This document shows positions 12,001-23,792 of a stretch of 64,000 nucleotides of DNA, piece by piece. Under the pieces are notes generated by a model. The model was given only the letters and a program-made list of their open reading frames with translations, ran no database searches and was not told the DNA's origin. This DNA comes from Citrus sinensis. Lineage: Eukaryota > Streptophyta > Magnoliopsida > Sapindales > Rutaceae. The stretch is from NCBI RefSeq assembly GCF_022201045.2, contig NC_068564.1, forward strand, positions 33,137,001-33,201,000. Direction: 5' to 3'. The position numbers were made by a program, and so were the translations under genes. Each line of letters opens with the position of its first letter. Position 1 is the first letter of the stretch.

Positions 12001-14019
12001 AATGGAAACATCTCATGGGATTGGTATTATTGACTGATAAGCTGATATAAATCTTGCTTCAATCCTTTATTGACACCTCTCCCTCACAAAAAACTACCGT
12101 AGTTTCAGCGGAAGCATTAAAACTATCACATGCCAAATTTCTCATCTCGTTATTGCAATATCACAGCAAGAGATTGACAAGTAGTTTTCAAAAATAATGA
12201 TATTAAGTTTAACAGTTCAAACAATTAAATTGCCTCTGAAGTTAATTTTAAAGACTTAAAGGCATGGTGAAAATCTGAATTGATTGCTTATGATCAAGTT
12301 TACCACCTGCCAAGAAATTGTAAGTGGATTTGTGAAGTCTAATAAATTTAGCCAACAGTCAATGTGTGGCTCGCAAAGTTCATCAAGCGCATGATATGGC
12401 ATATCTAAATTCTAAATCTGAAAAATCGTAGTTGAGAAAGAAATCTAACAATTCCAATCAAAAAAGAGAATGAGACAAAAAAGAATGCGGCTCAAATGTA
12501 GCGAAATGATATTTCAGTTTGAAGTTGCACATAGGTGACTATCAATTTGATATTACGAGTGAATCAAGCTATGGCATCTGGAGTAAGAGCTCATCATAAG
12601 TTTACAATAGAAGCCACTTCATAGCCATTCTATGATTTTAATAGGAAAATGGCAGGCCAGGGTTATAACCACAAGAATCACAACATGATGTCAGAAAGGC
12701 CAAAGAACAAGCATGCAATACCAACTAAGGAAAGAAGAAATTGACCTGCTTATCCAGCAGCCATTTAGCAGGATGCCTCCAGCAAACTGCTCGACCTGGT
12801 TGGTCTTTCAAATGAATCACTCTGTCTGGCCAAGGTGCACACTTATCATGTGAAGCTATTGTGCATCGCACACATCGCCATTGTAATCTCTGACGGCAAA
12901 TGAAGCACGCCTGTTGACAACAAGATGCCCCATACATAAGTAACCGAGCAAGTAATTATCAGGAATGACATCAAATTCGTGACATAAAATAAAAATTACA
13001 TCAGAATCATATATAAAATATCACAAGAAAATCAACTGGGAAACGTGCAAAAACAATCTGCAAATGCAGTAGCAGTATATTATAGGAATCTCCAAGAGAA
13101 AAGAAGCATATCATAATGTAGAAAATCGTGATTCTTACATGCTGTGGGCACTTGAAATTTCTTGGATTAGAGATCCCAAGCCTTTCCTTCACACATATAA
13201 AATGATACACTCCTCCACAACCACGAACTGAACAAAATACCTCTTCCCCATGATAGATAAACCTATGGCAAGCACGGCATTCAATCTGAAATGAAATTGC
13301 AGAAAAATAAAATTAGGGTACATCTGGAACTATTGTGCTTCTGCTTAATTTTAAAAACAAAAGCAGCTAAAGTGTTAGATTTATACCAACTAGCGATTTT
13401 GCTGTGGATTCAAATCCACAACACCTCAGTGCTTTGTCCACAACACACCCTTACTCTTACAACAACATAAGCCTCATAAAAAATATATCCTATTTTTCAC
13501 TTAAAATCTTACTGTCAAGTGCAGGAATAAGTATACCCAACAAAAAGATTCACTGTATATCTTGAAGTTCCCAAGAGATATAAAATTCTTTCAAAGAATT
13601 AAACTACAGAGCAAGAAAAATCCAATATCTTTTAATTCTTTCTAATTAAATAAATTGTAATAAACAGAATCAGAATAAACCATTTTCTTGGCGCCGACAA
13701 GAAACGGAAGAGAGCAGTTCGACTGTGGGACCCCCAATTCCATCTTCTTCTTCACCCAAGCCGCCACGTGGTCCTCTAAACCGGGAATATTCTTGGCGCC
13801 GCGGCACCGTTTCATGACCCTAACGGAATTACCATTTCCGTTAGCACAGACGTTCTCCTCCTCGCCGGTCAAAGCAAGCGTTTTGACCACCGCCGAATCG
13901 GAGCCGGGCGACTCCGTGGCTGAGTGAGGAGGAGCCAGTGGCTTCAGAGAAGAGGCGCACCGAGTTAGGGTTAGCGAGGAGGAGGAGGAGGAGAGAGCGA
14001 GATTCGCGAGGTCTGGCAT
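9051..14019 (-). CDS. ASHR3: ASHR3-type SET-domain histone H3K36 methyltransferase
   Basis: Eleven exons join in phase to 490 residues: 13681-14019, 13139-13285, 12746-12910, 11615-11641, 10733-10850, 10458-10551, 10165-10258, 9920-9998, 9630-9801, 9319-9399, 9051-9207. After a low-complexity N-terminus come a PHD-like Cys/His region (about 114-230, with CRACHRF and CFICRQR), an AWS cysteine cluster (about 265-310), the SET domain (about 324-440, with NHSC and GEPLTYDY) and a post-SET CYCGASSC motif. Length and order match Arabidopsis ASHR3/SDG4 (about 497 residues), a nuclear H3K36 methyltransferase linked to root meristem division and stamen development. The start at 14019 gives MPDLANLAL, like the Arabidopsis N-terminus; an in-frame upstream ATG at 14067 is possible. 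Exon 4 is only 27 nt. The exon 1 donor (ATG|GTTTAT) is weak, and reading through it ends after about 13 residues. An E2F-type site lies about 80 bp upstream. Confidence 0.92.
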
Positions 14020-14098
14020 TTTCTCTTGATTAATAGAAAATTTAAAAAATAAAAATTGAAAATCCATTAATGCATATATAGAAAGAGAGGGAAAGATA

Positions 14099-14107
14099 GG
14101 CGGGAAA
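14099..14107 (-). promoter_or_regulatory. E2F-type site upstream of ASHR3
   Basis: The minus strand reads TTTCCCGCC, matching the plant E2F consensus TTTSSCGC, about 80 bp before the ASHR3 start codon. Confidence 0.5.
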
Positions 14108-14384
14108 GCCAGGAATTTGTAATTTTGGTAAAAGATTTATGAAATTACGATAATGCCCTTGAGATGTGGGATCCAAGTGGAAGGGGAGCGGTGGAGTTGA
14201 ATAATGGTATAATTGACAGTTAGTTGCCCTTCGGACTCCCCCACTAGTCTGGTGCCCGTACGGTAGTATTAAATAAGTTGAAAGAAAAAAAAGATAGTTC
14301 ATTAATAAAGAGAACTGATATTTAACACCAGCGTGACCGGACAAAAATTAAATAGTAGTATTATTGACTGTACATAAGGGTGTA

Positions 14385-14575
14385 CATTCAGATGAGATTG
14401 ACCTAATCACACCCAATTTAAAATTTATTTCGAAATCGGTTTGATTTGGGTTTCAAGGGTTTAAGACTTGAAGTTTTGAACCCGTTTGCATTCAAAACTC
14501 AAAATTAATTAGGTCATATTTTAATTCGCAGTTAACTTTAATCGAACAATCAACACAACGGGTCAAACAAGCAAA
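14385..14575. repeat. Degenerate dispersed repeat
   Basis: The stretch is rich in GGTTTGATTTGGGTTT-like runs and contains TTAGGTCATATT. A similar stretch with the same 12-mer lies at about 52105-52330. The family is not identified. Confidence 0.3.
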
Positions 14576-14636
14576 TTGAAAAAAAAAAAAACCAAAAAAA
14601 ATTAATATAACCTGTATTTATCTGACCCTAATATTT

Positions 14637-14795
14637 TCTTCTTCTTCTTCTTCTTCTTCCACTTAGCTGCTGTTGCCGTCCTCCTTTTCTTTCTTCTTCC
14701 ACTCAGCTGCTGCAGTCGTCCCCCTTTTCTTCTTCTTCTTCTTCTACTTTTCTTCGGCAGCTGCCAAATCCTTCTTCTTCCACCACGGCCAAAGG

Positions 14796-14826
<31 letters not shown>

Positions 14827-14835
14827 TTCTTATTC
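14637..14835. repeat. (CTT)n-rich polypyrimidine tract with internal duplication
   Basis: Three CTT/TTC runs are interrupted by two related segments containing TTCTTCCACT[TC]AGCTGCTG and GTC.TCC.CCTTTTCTT. The whole is almost free of purines on the plus strand, apart from the AGCTGCTG-type inserts. Confidence 0.75.
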
Positions 14836-15134
14836 TTCTATGTTAATTGTTTAATACAGTAGTCTTTTTATGATTAATTAGTTAAGTTTTTACGGGATTA
14901 TGAGAAATTTATTTGTTAGGTAATTGTTATTTGCTTGCAAGTAACCCACAAAAATTTGGACATATATGTTGATGGTTGATGCTTTAATTTACGTGTTCCT
15001 CATGTTCTATTCCCCTTCTGCCAAAGACAATGATCCCCGGATGCAATAGTCAGTTACCTTAGTTGCTTATATTTTAAGTCATATTTTCACCAAAGATTGA
15101 AAATTATATTCATTGGAACCCTGAATGACACTTA

Positions 15135-15755
15135 GGGCTCGTTTGGTTGGAGTATAAAGTGACGGGATTAGATATTTTTCTCTAAAATTATGGTAAAGTT
15201 GGGTACACACAAGTATTTGTAGGATAAAATTAATAGAGCCCACCATTTAATCCAATACATTATCAAAATTTTATAACAAGGAAATGCTTAGGATAATAAT
15301 ACATAAGCTACCATTTAGCCTATCACTATTTATAGGATAAGAAAGAAAATTTTAAAAATTTCTCACCATCGTTCTCAACACTAAATTCTCTCTTTTGTCG
15401 CCAAATCTCCTCTATTCATGTTGTAAGTCTCCTCAGATCTTGACTGAAAAAATTCAATTTATGTCAAATATTTTTTTTTTCATTCTTTTATGTATTTGTT
15501 GTAATTATCTTTTTCATTTTTTTGTTCATTCGTTCATACAGTAAATATCTTTTTTCTATATCATTTTAAAATAAATCTAAGATAATTTTGATAAATTAAT
15601 ATGTAAGACATATTATTAGTTACTAGCCAATCACATGGCATAGCAAACTAATCTAATATTGCACCAAACACAAGATAGTATTATATATAATCTAGTGTTA
15701 TCTAATCAAATTCTATTTTATCCATTCCAATCCAATCCGGCATATCAAACGAGCC
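15135..15755. mobile_element. Tourist-like (PIF/Harbinger) MITE, about 621 bp
   Basis: The left end TTA|GGGCTCGTTTGGTTGG and right end CAAACGAGCC|TTA form inverted repeats flanked by a TTA target duplication, the hallmark of PIF/Harbinger MITEs. The ends differ by about one base in the first seven. The interior has no coding capacity. GGATTGGATTGGAATGG-type sequence inside the right end is typical of subterminal repeats. Confidence 0.7.
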
Positions 15756-17134
15756 TTAAAAGTATAAGTTAATCTTTAAATTTTTTAGATATTTAATACA
15801 TTGTTAATTAAATTGTATATATATTTTTAAAAAATTATTTTTGTACTAATTTGTTTCTCTCTTTTAAACAAGGATTTGGATTCTCTCCAATTCTAAATTT
15901 TTCCTAACGTTTATAAAAGATATTGACACATGCCATTAATTAAATCTATGGACATGATTGGATTTACTTGTAACTTTTTCCTTATTAAATACAAAAACAA
16001 ATAGTTTTGGATATTAACTAATAAACTTCTAAAATTAACTTATAACAAACCGCCATCAACTCTGAATTATCATTTCGTTTATTTTTCTCGCGTTCTCTAC
16101 CAGGTCAAGAGTGCCCAACACTTCTCACCTTCAAGCCTTTTCTAACCTTAATTTGTAATAAACTCCAGCTACTAAAAAATATTGAATCCTACAAAACAAA
16201 GTCCTATTTCTCTCGAAACGATGTGTTTTCATGTTAAATAAGGAATGCTACTAGTAATTTCAATGATCTAAGTCCCCACTGTTTATGTCATAATTTCTTC
16301 ACATTAATATTCCAAAATCCAAATAGGTCCCTGTGATAATTGACGCTGGAGGCCGAATTGATGAGGTCATGTGGAGTTATATTTCTCCATTTAATACCTT
16401 ATAACTCAAAATTGGTTGGTCAAATAATCTCTAGCTACCTTATAACTCAAATTTGTACTGAAGTCAGATTACATGGACATGATCCAGGATAAAACTTGAG
16501 CTAGCTAGTTCAAAAAAGGAACCACATACATGTATAGTAACTACTATAAATTAGAGTGTGTGAATTATTGTTGATATATATAGGAAAAGAATCGCAGTAA
16601 AGAGAGACATGCCTTTCTCTTTTTCATTATTGAACAAAAATAGATATCTGAGAAAGCTTATTTTTCTCTCATTAAGTTCATATTATAAGATATGAACCGA
16701 GAGATTACATTAAAAACTAATAACAATGAACATAATTTTTTCTAATATTTCTTCCTTTTTAATAAATGAAATCAAAGTCTAATTATCCCAGCCTTCTTCA
16801 ATCAGGAATCACCTTCAAAAGAATTATTATCTCCTTCTGATCTTGACACCTAAGTGAAGCTCACCAACAACCGCGGCCAAGTATTCACAGAGAACCTAAT
16901 TGTTTGATTATTTATTTATATTAAAAAAATAACCATAATTAAGGATAAGGTTAACGTGTATTCTAAAACCATAATATTAAGAAAGTGTTTTCGCAACAAG
17001 AATCTTAGAAAGTTCTTTCAAAGACTCTGGATGTCGAAAATCTTTCTTGATATGTATGTATCCTTAAAGCACATGTTAACAGAACCCTGATGATATAATA
17101 AATGTGAAAAAATAAATAAATAAAGAACTCGTAA

Positions 17135-18317
17135 TTAAGCGTCAAAGTCGCATTGAAACATCGGTGGAACGAAAGAGTTGAGCTCACGAAAGAAGACATC
17201 ATCATCATCATCTCCTTCCCCGAAATTGCTGGAATCTTGACACCCACCAAAATACGTCTGTATATCTTCAGGGAAGCTGCACTGGAACGGGTCAGAAGAC
17301 TCCGTTGACGGAGTTAATGATGAGCAATGATGGTTGTCAGCTTCCGACGATGAGGTCATCTCCATCATCTCCTTGAACTTTGACGATTGAAGGAGAAGCC
17401 CCAGGGCTGACGTGGCACTCACCGGTCTCACAACAGGCTGATGATAATGATCAGTCAATAATGTTGTCGTGGGTGGTTGATCCCTCACTGTTGATCCGCT
17501 TTGGTTGTTGTTGTTAAAGAAGCTTGAGTTCGATTCTTGATGATTATAATCACTATTATTTCCGTTGTTGATTATTGACGAAGATGATGGTGACGTTGTG
17601 TCAATCAAGTGAGGATTAATTTGATGATTAGGTTTCAGCCACTTGATGTAACGACTGAGATCAAAGTTGGTGACTGCGTTTAATCCACGGTACTCAATGG
17701 CTGCCATATCGTATGCGGTGGCAGCTTCTTCTTGTGTAGCTGAAAAAATAATTAATTAATTAGACAATTAATTAGGAGGTGGAAACTAAAGCTATGAGTT
17801 GAATTTTTATGTATATGTTTTGATTGAAAGTAAACATACATTAATTAATTAATTGTTTGGGTTTGATGTACCATTCCCAACAATTTGACTGCGATGTGTT
17901 ATTTACTATATTAAAGCTATAGCTACTTGTATCTGCATGCTAATAAATGGATACATTTCACTTAGGGTTTGCTAACTACCAATTAACTAACTCTAACTAT
18001 ATTTGATTGGCTTCATCGTAGCTTCAAACAAAAGCAGTTAGCCATTTGCCATGCAGACAAGTTATGCAACAAATGGGCCTTCGAAAATTTATATTCCAAG
18101 TCAAGTGATTTGACACTACTTCAACATTTTTTCACATTAAAATATAACATCACTTAAATAATCATGATTTTAGTTTAAAACCAATTAATTAAATATGATT
18201 AATTTGAGACATTACCATAAGTTCCAAGATAAAGATATTTGTTTCCAAACACTCTTCCAATCCGGGCTTCCCATCTACCATTATGATGATGCCTGCACCA
18301 AAATAGTTTTTTTTTTT

Positions 18318-18348
<31 letters not shown>

Positions 18349-19512
18349 GGGGATAAGGTAATTATCAATGTGGAGAAAATTTTTTAAAAAAATTATACAA
18401 AAATATTGAATAGAAAATAAAATTATTAGTACCTTGCAACACCTCTATATTTTGAAACTCCTCTAGAAAATCCACTGCTTTTCCTACAATTTTTCATCTT
18501 GATGTTACAAATATTACAAATTTAAAATTAAATAATCTTTTAACTTTTAGAATCAAGAACTCTGTACCTTCTTAATGATCCAATATATTCTTCTCTGGAC
18601 AGACCCTCCATATCCTTCAATTCTTTTTGGTACGTTGACAGCTAAAACAAATCAATAATGTTTGTATAAGCTTTACTCTTTGATGAAAATCAATATTAAT
18701 CTATCTTAACAGATGCTAATGGTATTAAAGAGACAGAGATTTACAGGAAAGTTAAGAATAGTGTCTGGGCCCCAATACTTGAGTGCAGCTAAGTCATATG
18801 CATGTGCTGCCGCTTCTTCATCGTCATAAGCACCTAAAAATCAATTCATTTCACATTGAAAATCAGAGCCTTTGAAAATTTTCTTCAATTATTTCCATGT
18901 CAAGAAAATGCATGAAATGAACTTACTTACCGAGATAGACTGCATTTGAGTAGAATTAATGGCCAGCGAAACCACCACCAAAAAAAGGAACCCAAAACAG
19001 AAAGCAAAACTATTATCAATAAAATTGCTACATACCGATCTCAAAAGAAACATAAGAATATCCTTATGTAAAGACAAGATTCAAGCAAGAAAATGAAAAC
19101 CTTGTCTTCCTTTCTTATTTTGTGATTCATTCCAACAATTCTTGTCCCACAAATGAGCTTCGTATCTACCCGTCCAACGATGCCTGAAACATTCACAAAA
19201 CACCTCATTTAACTTCTCCTCTATTCTCGACAGCATGAGGAGAACCAGTCAAACCAAAAGGATGTAATGAGCCCTGCTTATCATAACGAACATAAAGCTA
19301 CGACAACAAAAAAAAGTTACGAAGCATGCACAGAACCTAAATCAAATTAAATTTTAAAGTGGTACATATGCTTGCCTAGTGACGCCTCGATAAATGGAGC
19401 TTCGTTGAGGAGGAGAGTCTCTCGGTACACTTCTCCTTGTTCTTTTCACCTTGGTCACACCATTATTGTTATTTGCGTTGCTCTTCTGGCTTTGCTGTGA
19501 TAATTTCGCCAT
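17135..19512 (-). CDS. WRINKLED3/4-type AP2/ERF transcription factor (two AP2 domains)
   Basis: Eight exons give 374 residues in phase: 19376-19512, 19101-19183, 18931-18939, 18745-18833, 18568-18641, 18433-18483, 18216-18292, 17135-17739. AP2 repeat 1 spans about 40-106 ([19 protein letters not shown]) and repeat 2 about 142-200 ([19 protein letters not shown]), joined by the conserved linker [19 protein letters not shown]. The N-terminus has a basic stretch (KVKRTRR). The C-terminus is Asn/Ser/Thr-rich and ends with an acidic patch (GEGDDDDD), a likely activation region. The family activates plastid fatty-acid synthesis genes, and WRI3/4 supply acyl chains for cutin and wax. Exon 3 is the 9-nt microexon (codes VYL) known in this family. 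Intron 1 needs a GC donor (AG|GCAAGC), because only that restores VTRHRW. Intron 6 contains a T21G25 run. WRI3 and WRI4 cannot be told apart here. Confidence 0.9.
18307..18352. repeat. Homopolymer run T21 then G25
   Basis: Twenty-one T are followed by twenty-five G on the plus strand, in intron 6 of the AP2 gene and 15 bases from the exon 7 edge at 18292. In the sense direction this is C25 then A21 just before the acceptor. Confidence 0.85.
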
Positions 19513-21183
19513 GAAGAGGAAAAATACAAGCTTTATTCGTTACGTTTGTTGTTGATGAAGAAGTGATAGCGAGAAATATGAAAAATTAGAAGTATTAAGA
19601 TATATGACTGAGTCCTCCAATGAAGTGCTTTTTAAAGGAATGACAAGGAAGTGGGGCAAAAAGAATAGCGTTAAAATTGTATAGGCTGGCAACATTAGAG
19701 GCAGCCGGCTATGAAAAACAAAATTATTAAAACAATAAATTAAAATAAAACTAAAAATGGCTGTAATTTCATGGCCGTCTTTAACCGGCTTGTGTGGTCT
19801 CTTCTTCATTGTCTTCACCTAACATTGTGGTATGTATGTGCTATCACAATCGAATTGAAATCCAAATCATTTAATCCTTTCATGCTTTTATTTAGAAGCT
19901 AATTCCTTTAATTTGTTTGGTTGTCACATAATTAATGTTATTGTCAACTTTGATGTATAAAGATGTGTGTATAATATATAATCTTGAAATGTAATGATTG
20001 GAGTTGAATTATATATACCAATATTTTGGTTGATATAAAGATTCGAAGTTAAAATATCAGATTCCATTAGCTGATAAAATGAGCTCATAAATTCTTGTTC
20101 TTTAACTCTTCACAACAACAATTTGATTGAAATGTTTAACAAATCTCCGTGCACTGCACTTTTTGCTATATTAAAACAACCAAATTTTGTTGAAATCGAG
20201 TCTTAAATCTTCGAGGAAGAATTTTGAGAGACCATCTTGTACCTATTAGATCTTATAATTTTTTTTTTTCTCTTTACTACTTAGGCCTCTAATATATTTT
20301 TAATTACTCATTTCATCATAATCTATTTGAATTTTTTAAAAAAATCATATTCACCATTTTATAATTTTTTTTAAAAAAATTAACAATAAGAATGAAATAT
20401 AGTATTAACTAAAAACCTAATGGATAAAAATAAATTCTAAAATAAACTACCGTGTCATTCATTTCTCTCTTAAAAATAAAGATCCATTTTTGCCCTCTTT
20501 TTTTTTTTTTATGAATAGAGAATACTCAGCTTTTGCACCATAGGTATCATAGCTAATGAATATTTAATTTGTAATTTTGTGATCTTGTGGATACAACTAA
20601 CCATGTGAATAGTATTAATGTTGATATTACTTGACAATTTATCTCCTTTGTATTTTATTCCTAAAAGATTATATAATTTTATGTACCATTCTGTGGGGCC
20701 ATACAAGTTTCAATTACAAAAGCATGCCCACATCCATGACCTTGGCTGCAATTAGTTAATGACCATCCATATATTTTCTAAATAATATACACTATATTTT
20801 AACAATTAATATATATATGGAAAATTTGGTAACTCAACTTGTAGATCACCTAATTGCAGCAAAAGAAGAAACATGAAAAATTGATTAACAAAAAATTGAC
20901 CAGTAGCCATTTTGAAGATTTCAGCGTCCAAATTTTCCCAATTATATTCTTTGTCCACAAATGATTTTCGTAAGATCTTAGCTTGAAAATATATCTTTTT
21001 TGATTTATTATAACATGTGACACAATCTATAATTAAATCACTAAAACTGATAGTCGCGAGCTCATTAATTAGGGTGCGCTAATTATATATGCATGTCAAG
21101 GTAAATATCTCCGTAAAGAGTACATTAATATCTTATGGTTCATAAATTGCGAATTAAAAAAAAAACATAAAGTAATGCTGTCC

Positions 21184-21361
21184 TACATATCAAAATTTTA
21201 TCCCAAAACTTCATCGCAAATAATGTAACATTCATTCACTAGTTAGTGAGATAATGTAATTATTTAACTTAAAAATTAAGAAAAAATATTAACCACTTAA
21301 TGAATGACACATCGAATGTCTTATCATTTAAAATGAAGTTTAGGATAAAAATTTGAGATGT
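21184..21361. mobile_element. MITE-like element with about 60-bp inverted repeats
   Basis: The left arm (ACATATCAAAATTTTATCCC, then AAAACTTCAT, then ACATTCATTCA) is complementary, with some mismatches, to the right arm ending AGGATAAAAATTTGAGATGT. Total length is 178 bp and the interior is non-coding. I could not settle a target duplication, so the superfamily is open. Confidence 0.55.
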
Positions 21362-23766
21362 CTATCATTTGCTCAAAAATATAGAGGCACTATTAGCCTT
21401 ATCCCTGGGCAATGAGAAAGTCTATGTTATATTCCTTATTTTGATTTACAACCATCTGTTGATATTAAATCATTTTGTATTTATTTATTGCAAGCACCAT
21501 TTTCTTCGACAATTTTTCAAAATACATGGCGTGACATAATTTTATAGTGTTGTTTCCAATAAAATTGTTCAAATTGAATATTCAATTGGATTTTGGATTT
21601 TGGAAATCTTGGGCTGTGGAAAATCGGCCACTTCCAAAAGACAATGAATGGGTTGGTTTAGTATAGAGATGATTATGCGGCTCAAGAGAGGCCCATGTCC
21701 ACTCACCCGAAGAATTCACGATTTCTACACATAATGAGTAGAGGGACTCTTCAATTGGAGTTTTATTTCATTTTTTAAATATATATTGCAAAATTACTGA
21801 TATTATATCAACTTTTTTTTTGAGAGACTGACAATATAGTGTTAAGTTTGGATAATCAGACCTATAATGACCAAATTCCTTATAAATTACGATTATTCAA
21901 AAGAAAATACTTTGTACATGAGGCAATTTGAATCCATGTGGCAAAAAAAGGAAAAAGGACAAGGATCGTACATCTTAGGAAATAGGAAACAAATATTGAG
22001 ACCACGAGGATGGTATATACAGAGAGAAGGAGTATAAATAAAAAATAAAAAAAAAGTTAACATACATTTATAGTTTTAAATTAAATTCTATTGTACCAAG
22101 TTGACAAATAATAATAATAAACATAACCAATATTGTTTGTTGAACTAATAAATAGTTGTTGTTATGATTCCAGCAGTATCCTGTATTCCAAAATCCAAGT
22201 TTTAATTTTAATTCCAACTTATGTGAAATTCATTAATTAAATGGTAGTTCAGTAATTTTGTAAGTTATGAAATTCATTATGCAATAGACGGACGACACAT
22301 AATATTAAGATTCAAGTCGAGACTTAAAATATTGGGATTACTAACATTATTGATTTTAATTCAAAATTGTTATTTTTTAATCTAGCATTCAGACCCACGA
22401 TGGCTGAACTACTTCACCTAGATGATTGTAATTACTGGCAAAAAGCCAAATTCTCACCCTTTATATCGCCTGAAAGACTCAATATCTGCATAATTCTCCA
22501 AGATTATTTTGTGCATAAAATTTGGCCAACTACCTTAAAGGATTTAGTCATAACTATTTTAGGTCAACTTCCTCAAACTTGATGTCCACTTTATCACGAA
22601 TTCTCCCTACAGAGTTCCATGGAATTGTAATTATATATATACTTGAGGTCCTGATCTTTATGAATTATATCATGCCTCCACTTTTTCCTTAAGCCCTTGA
22701 GAAGAGTTGACAGAAAAATTATCAAAATAACTAATTAATCCTTAAAGGTAAAAGACATTTTTAACTTTACATTATAAGATAATAAAACAAGATTGAAAAA
22801 TAGAAATATAGGGGGTCAAAAAAATACTACCAGTCTCGAAAATAAAACAAAACCCAGCAAACTCACTCTTCAAAATCAGAAGTCAGTAATCCAATGCCAA
22901 ATCCATGACCAGCGAACCAAAAATACAAAATCTCAACCCCTCCAATAACTCATTAAAACTACCATCAACAAGACCTTTATTTCCATTTTGCTTAGCTAAA
23001 TGGCTGTTACTAGTTACTATTGAGTCAGCTGTCAAAATGGACAAACTGAGCACACTCAAACAATATATACCCATTTGCAGAATTGAGTGGTTTCTAAGGA
23101 AATAAACAAGAGGAAGAAGATGGAGATTTTGGTGATGGTGATGAGTGCTTCGGTGTTGGGATTTGAGTCTAAGTTTTGATAATGATTCCTGTGAGCAAGA
23201 TAAGGATTTACAGATCCGTAAAGAGAAGATCGACTTCCAACCCAAGACAATTAATGCCTTGGCACTTTATAATATAATTTTAAAATATAATTTACTTGTA
23301 GATATCGTTACAATCAAGGGAATTAATGTTTAAATTAACCTTAATGACATCGTCATAATTAGTTAACAGTTGTTAACGGTAATGCTCATCATCATTATCA
23401 ATACCTTAAAGTTGAAGCTGGGGATAATTAATTGGTGCGAATACTTTTTTGAATGGAGCTTGTGCACTTCAAATTTGAATGATTTGGCCTATCGACCTGG
23501 CTTCTTGGGTGTTACTTTCTTTGTAAGTGATTTGCTTCTCAATTAAGGGTTTAATGGTATTTTAAAAATTATAAAAGCGTCACGTTTTGAGTTTCTTACT
23601 CTTTTAAGATCTTAAATTTTTTTTAGTATTACTCATATTACATGAAATTTTTTAATTTATTTATATTACTTACGCCTACTCGGCCACTTCACTCACATTT
23701 TATAAGAAAGAAAATTGTCTCCAGTCAATTATGAATTAAACCATTATAATTATTTTTATAGGGTTC

Positions 23767-23792
23767 GAATATATATATATATATATATATAG
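23767..23792. repeat. (AT)n microsatellite
   Basis: An uninterrupted AT dinucleotide run of about 26 bases in intergenic DNA. Confidence 0.85.

Larger units (their letters stand above)
14120..17134. other. Intergenic between ASHR3 and the AP2 gene
   Basis: No gene is supported. Contents: a degenerate dispersed repeat (about 14385-14575), a CTT-rich tract (14637-14835), a Tourist-like MITE (15135-15755) and AT-rich DNA that ends in the 3' flank of the AP2 gene. Confidence 0.5.

Noticed and set aside
22883-23245. Open frame of 120 codons on the minus strand
   Set aside because: No motif, no convincing splice partners and ordinary AT-rich composition on both strands. It is kept only as a note.
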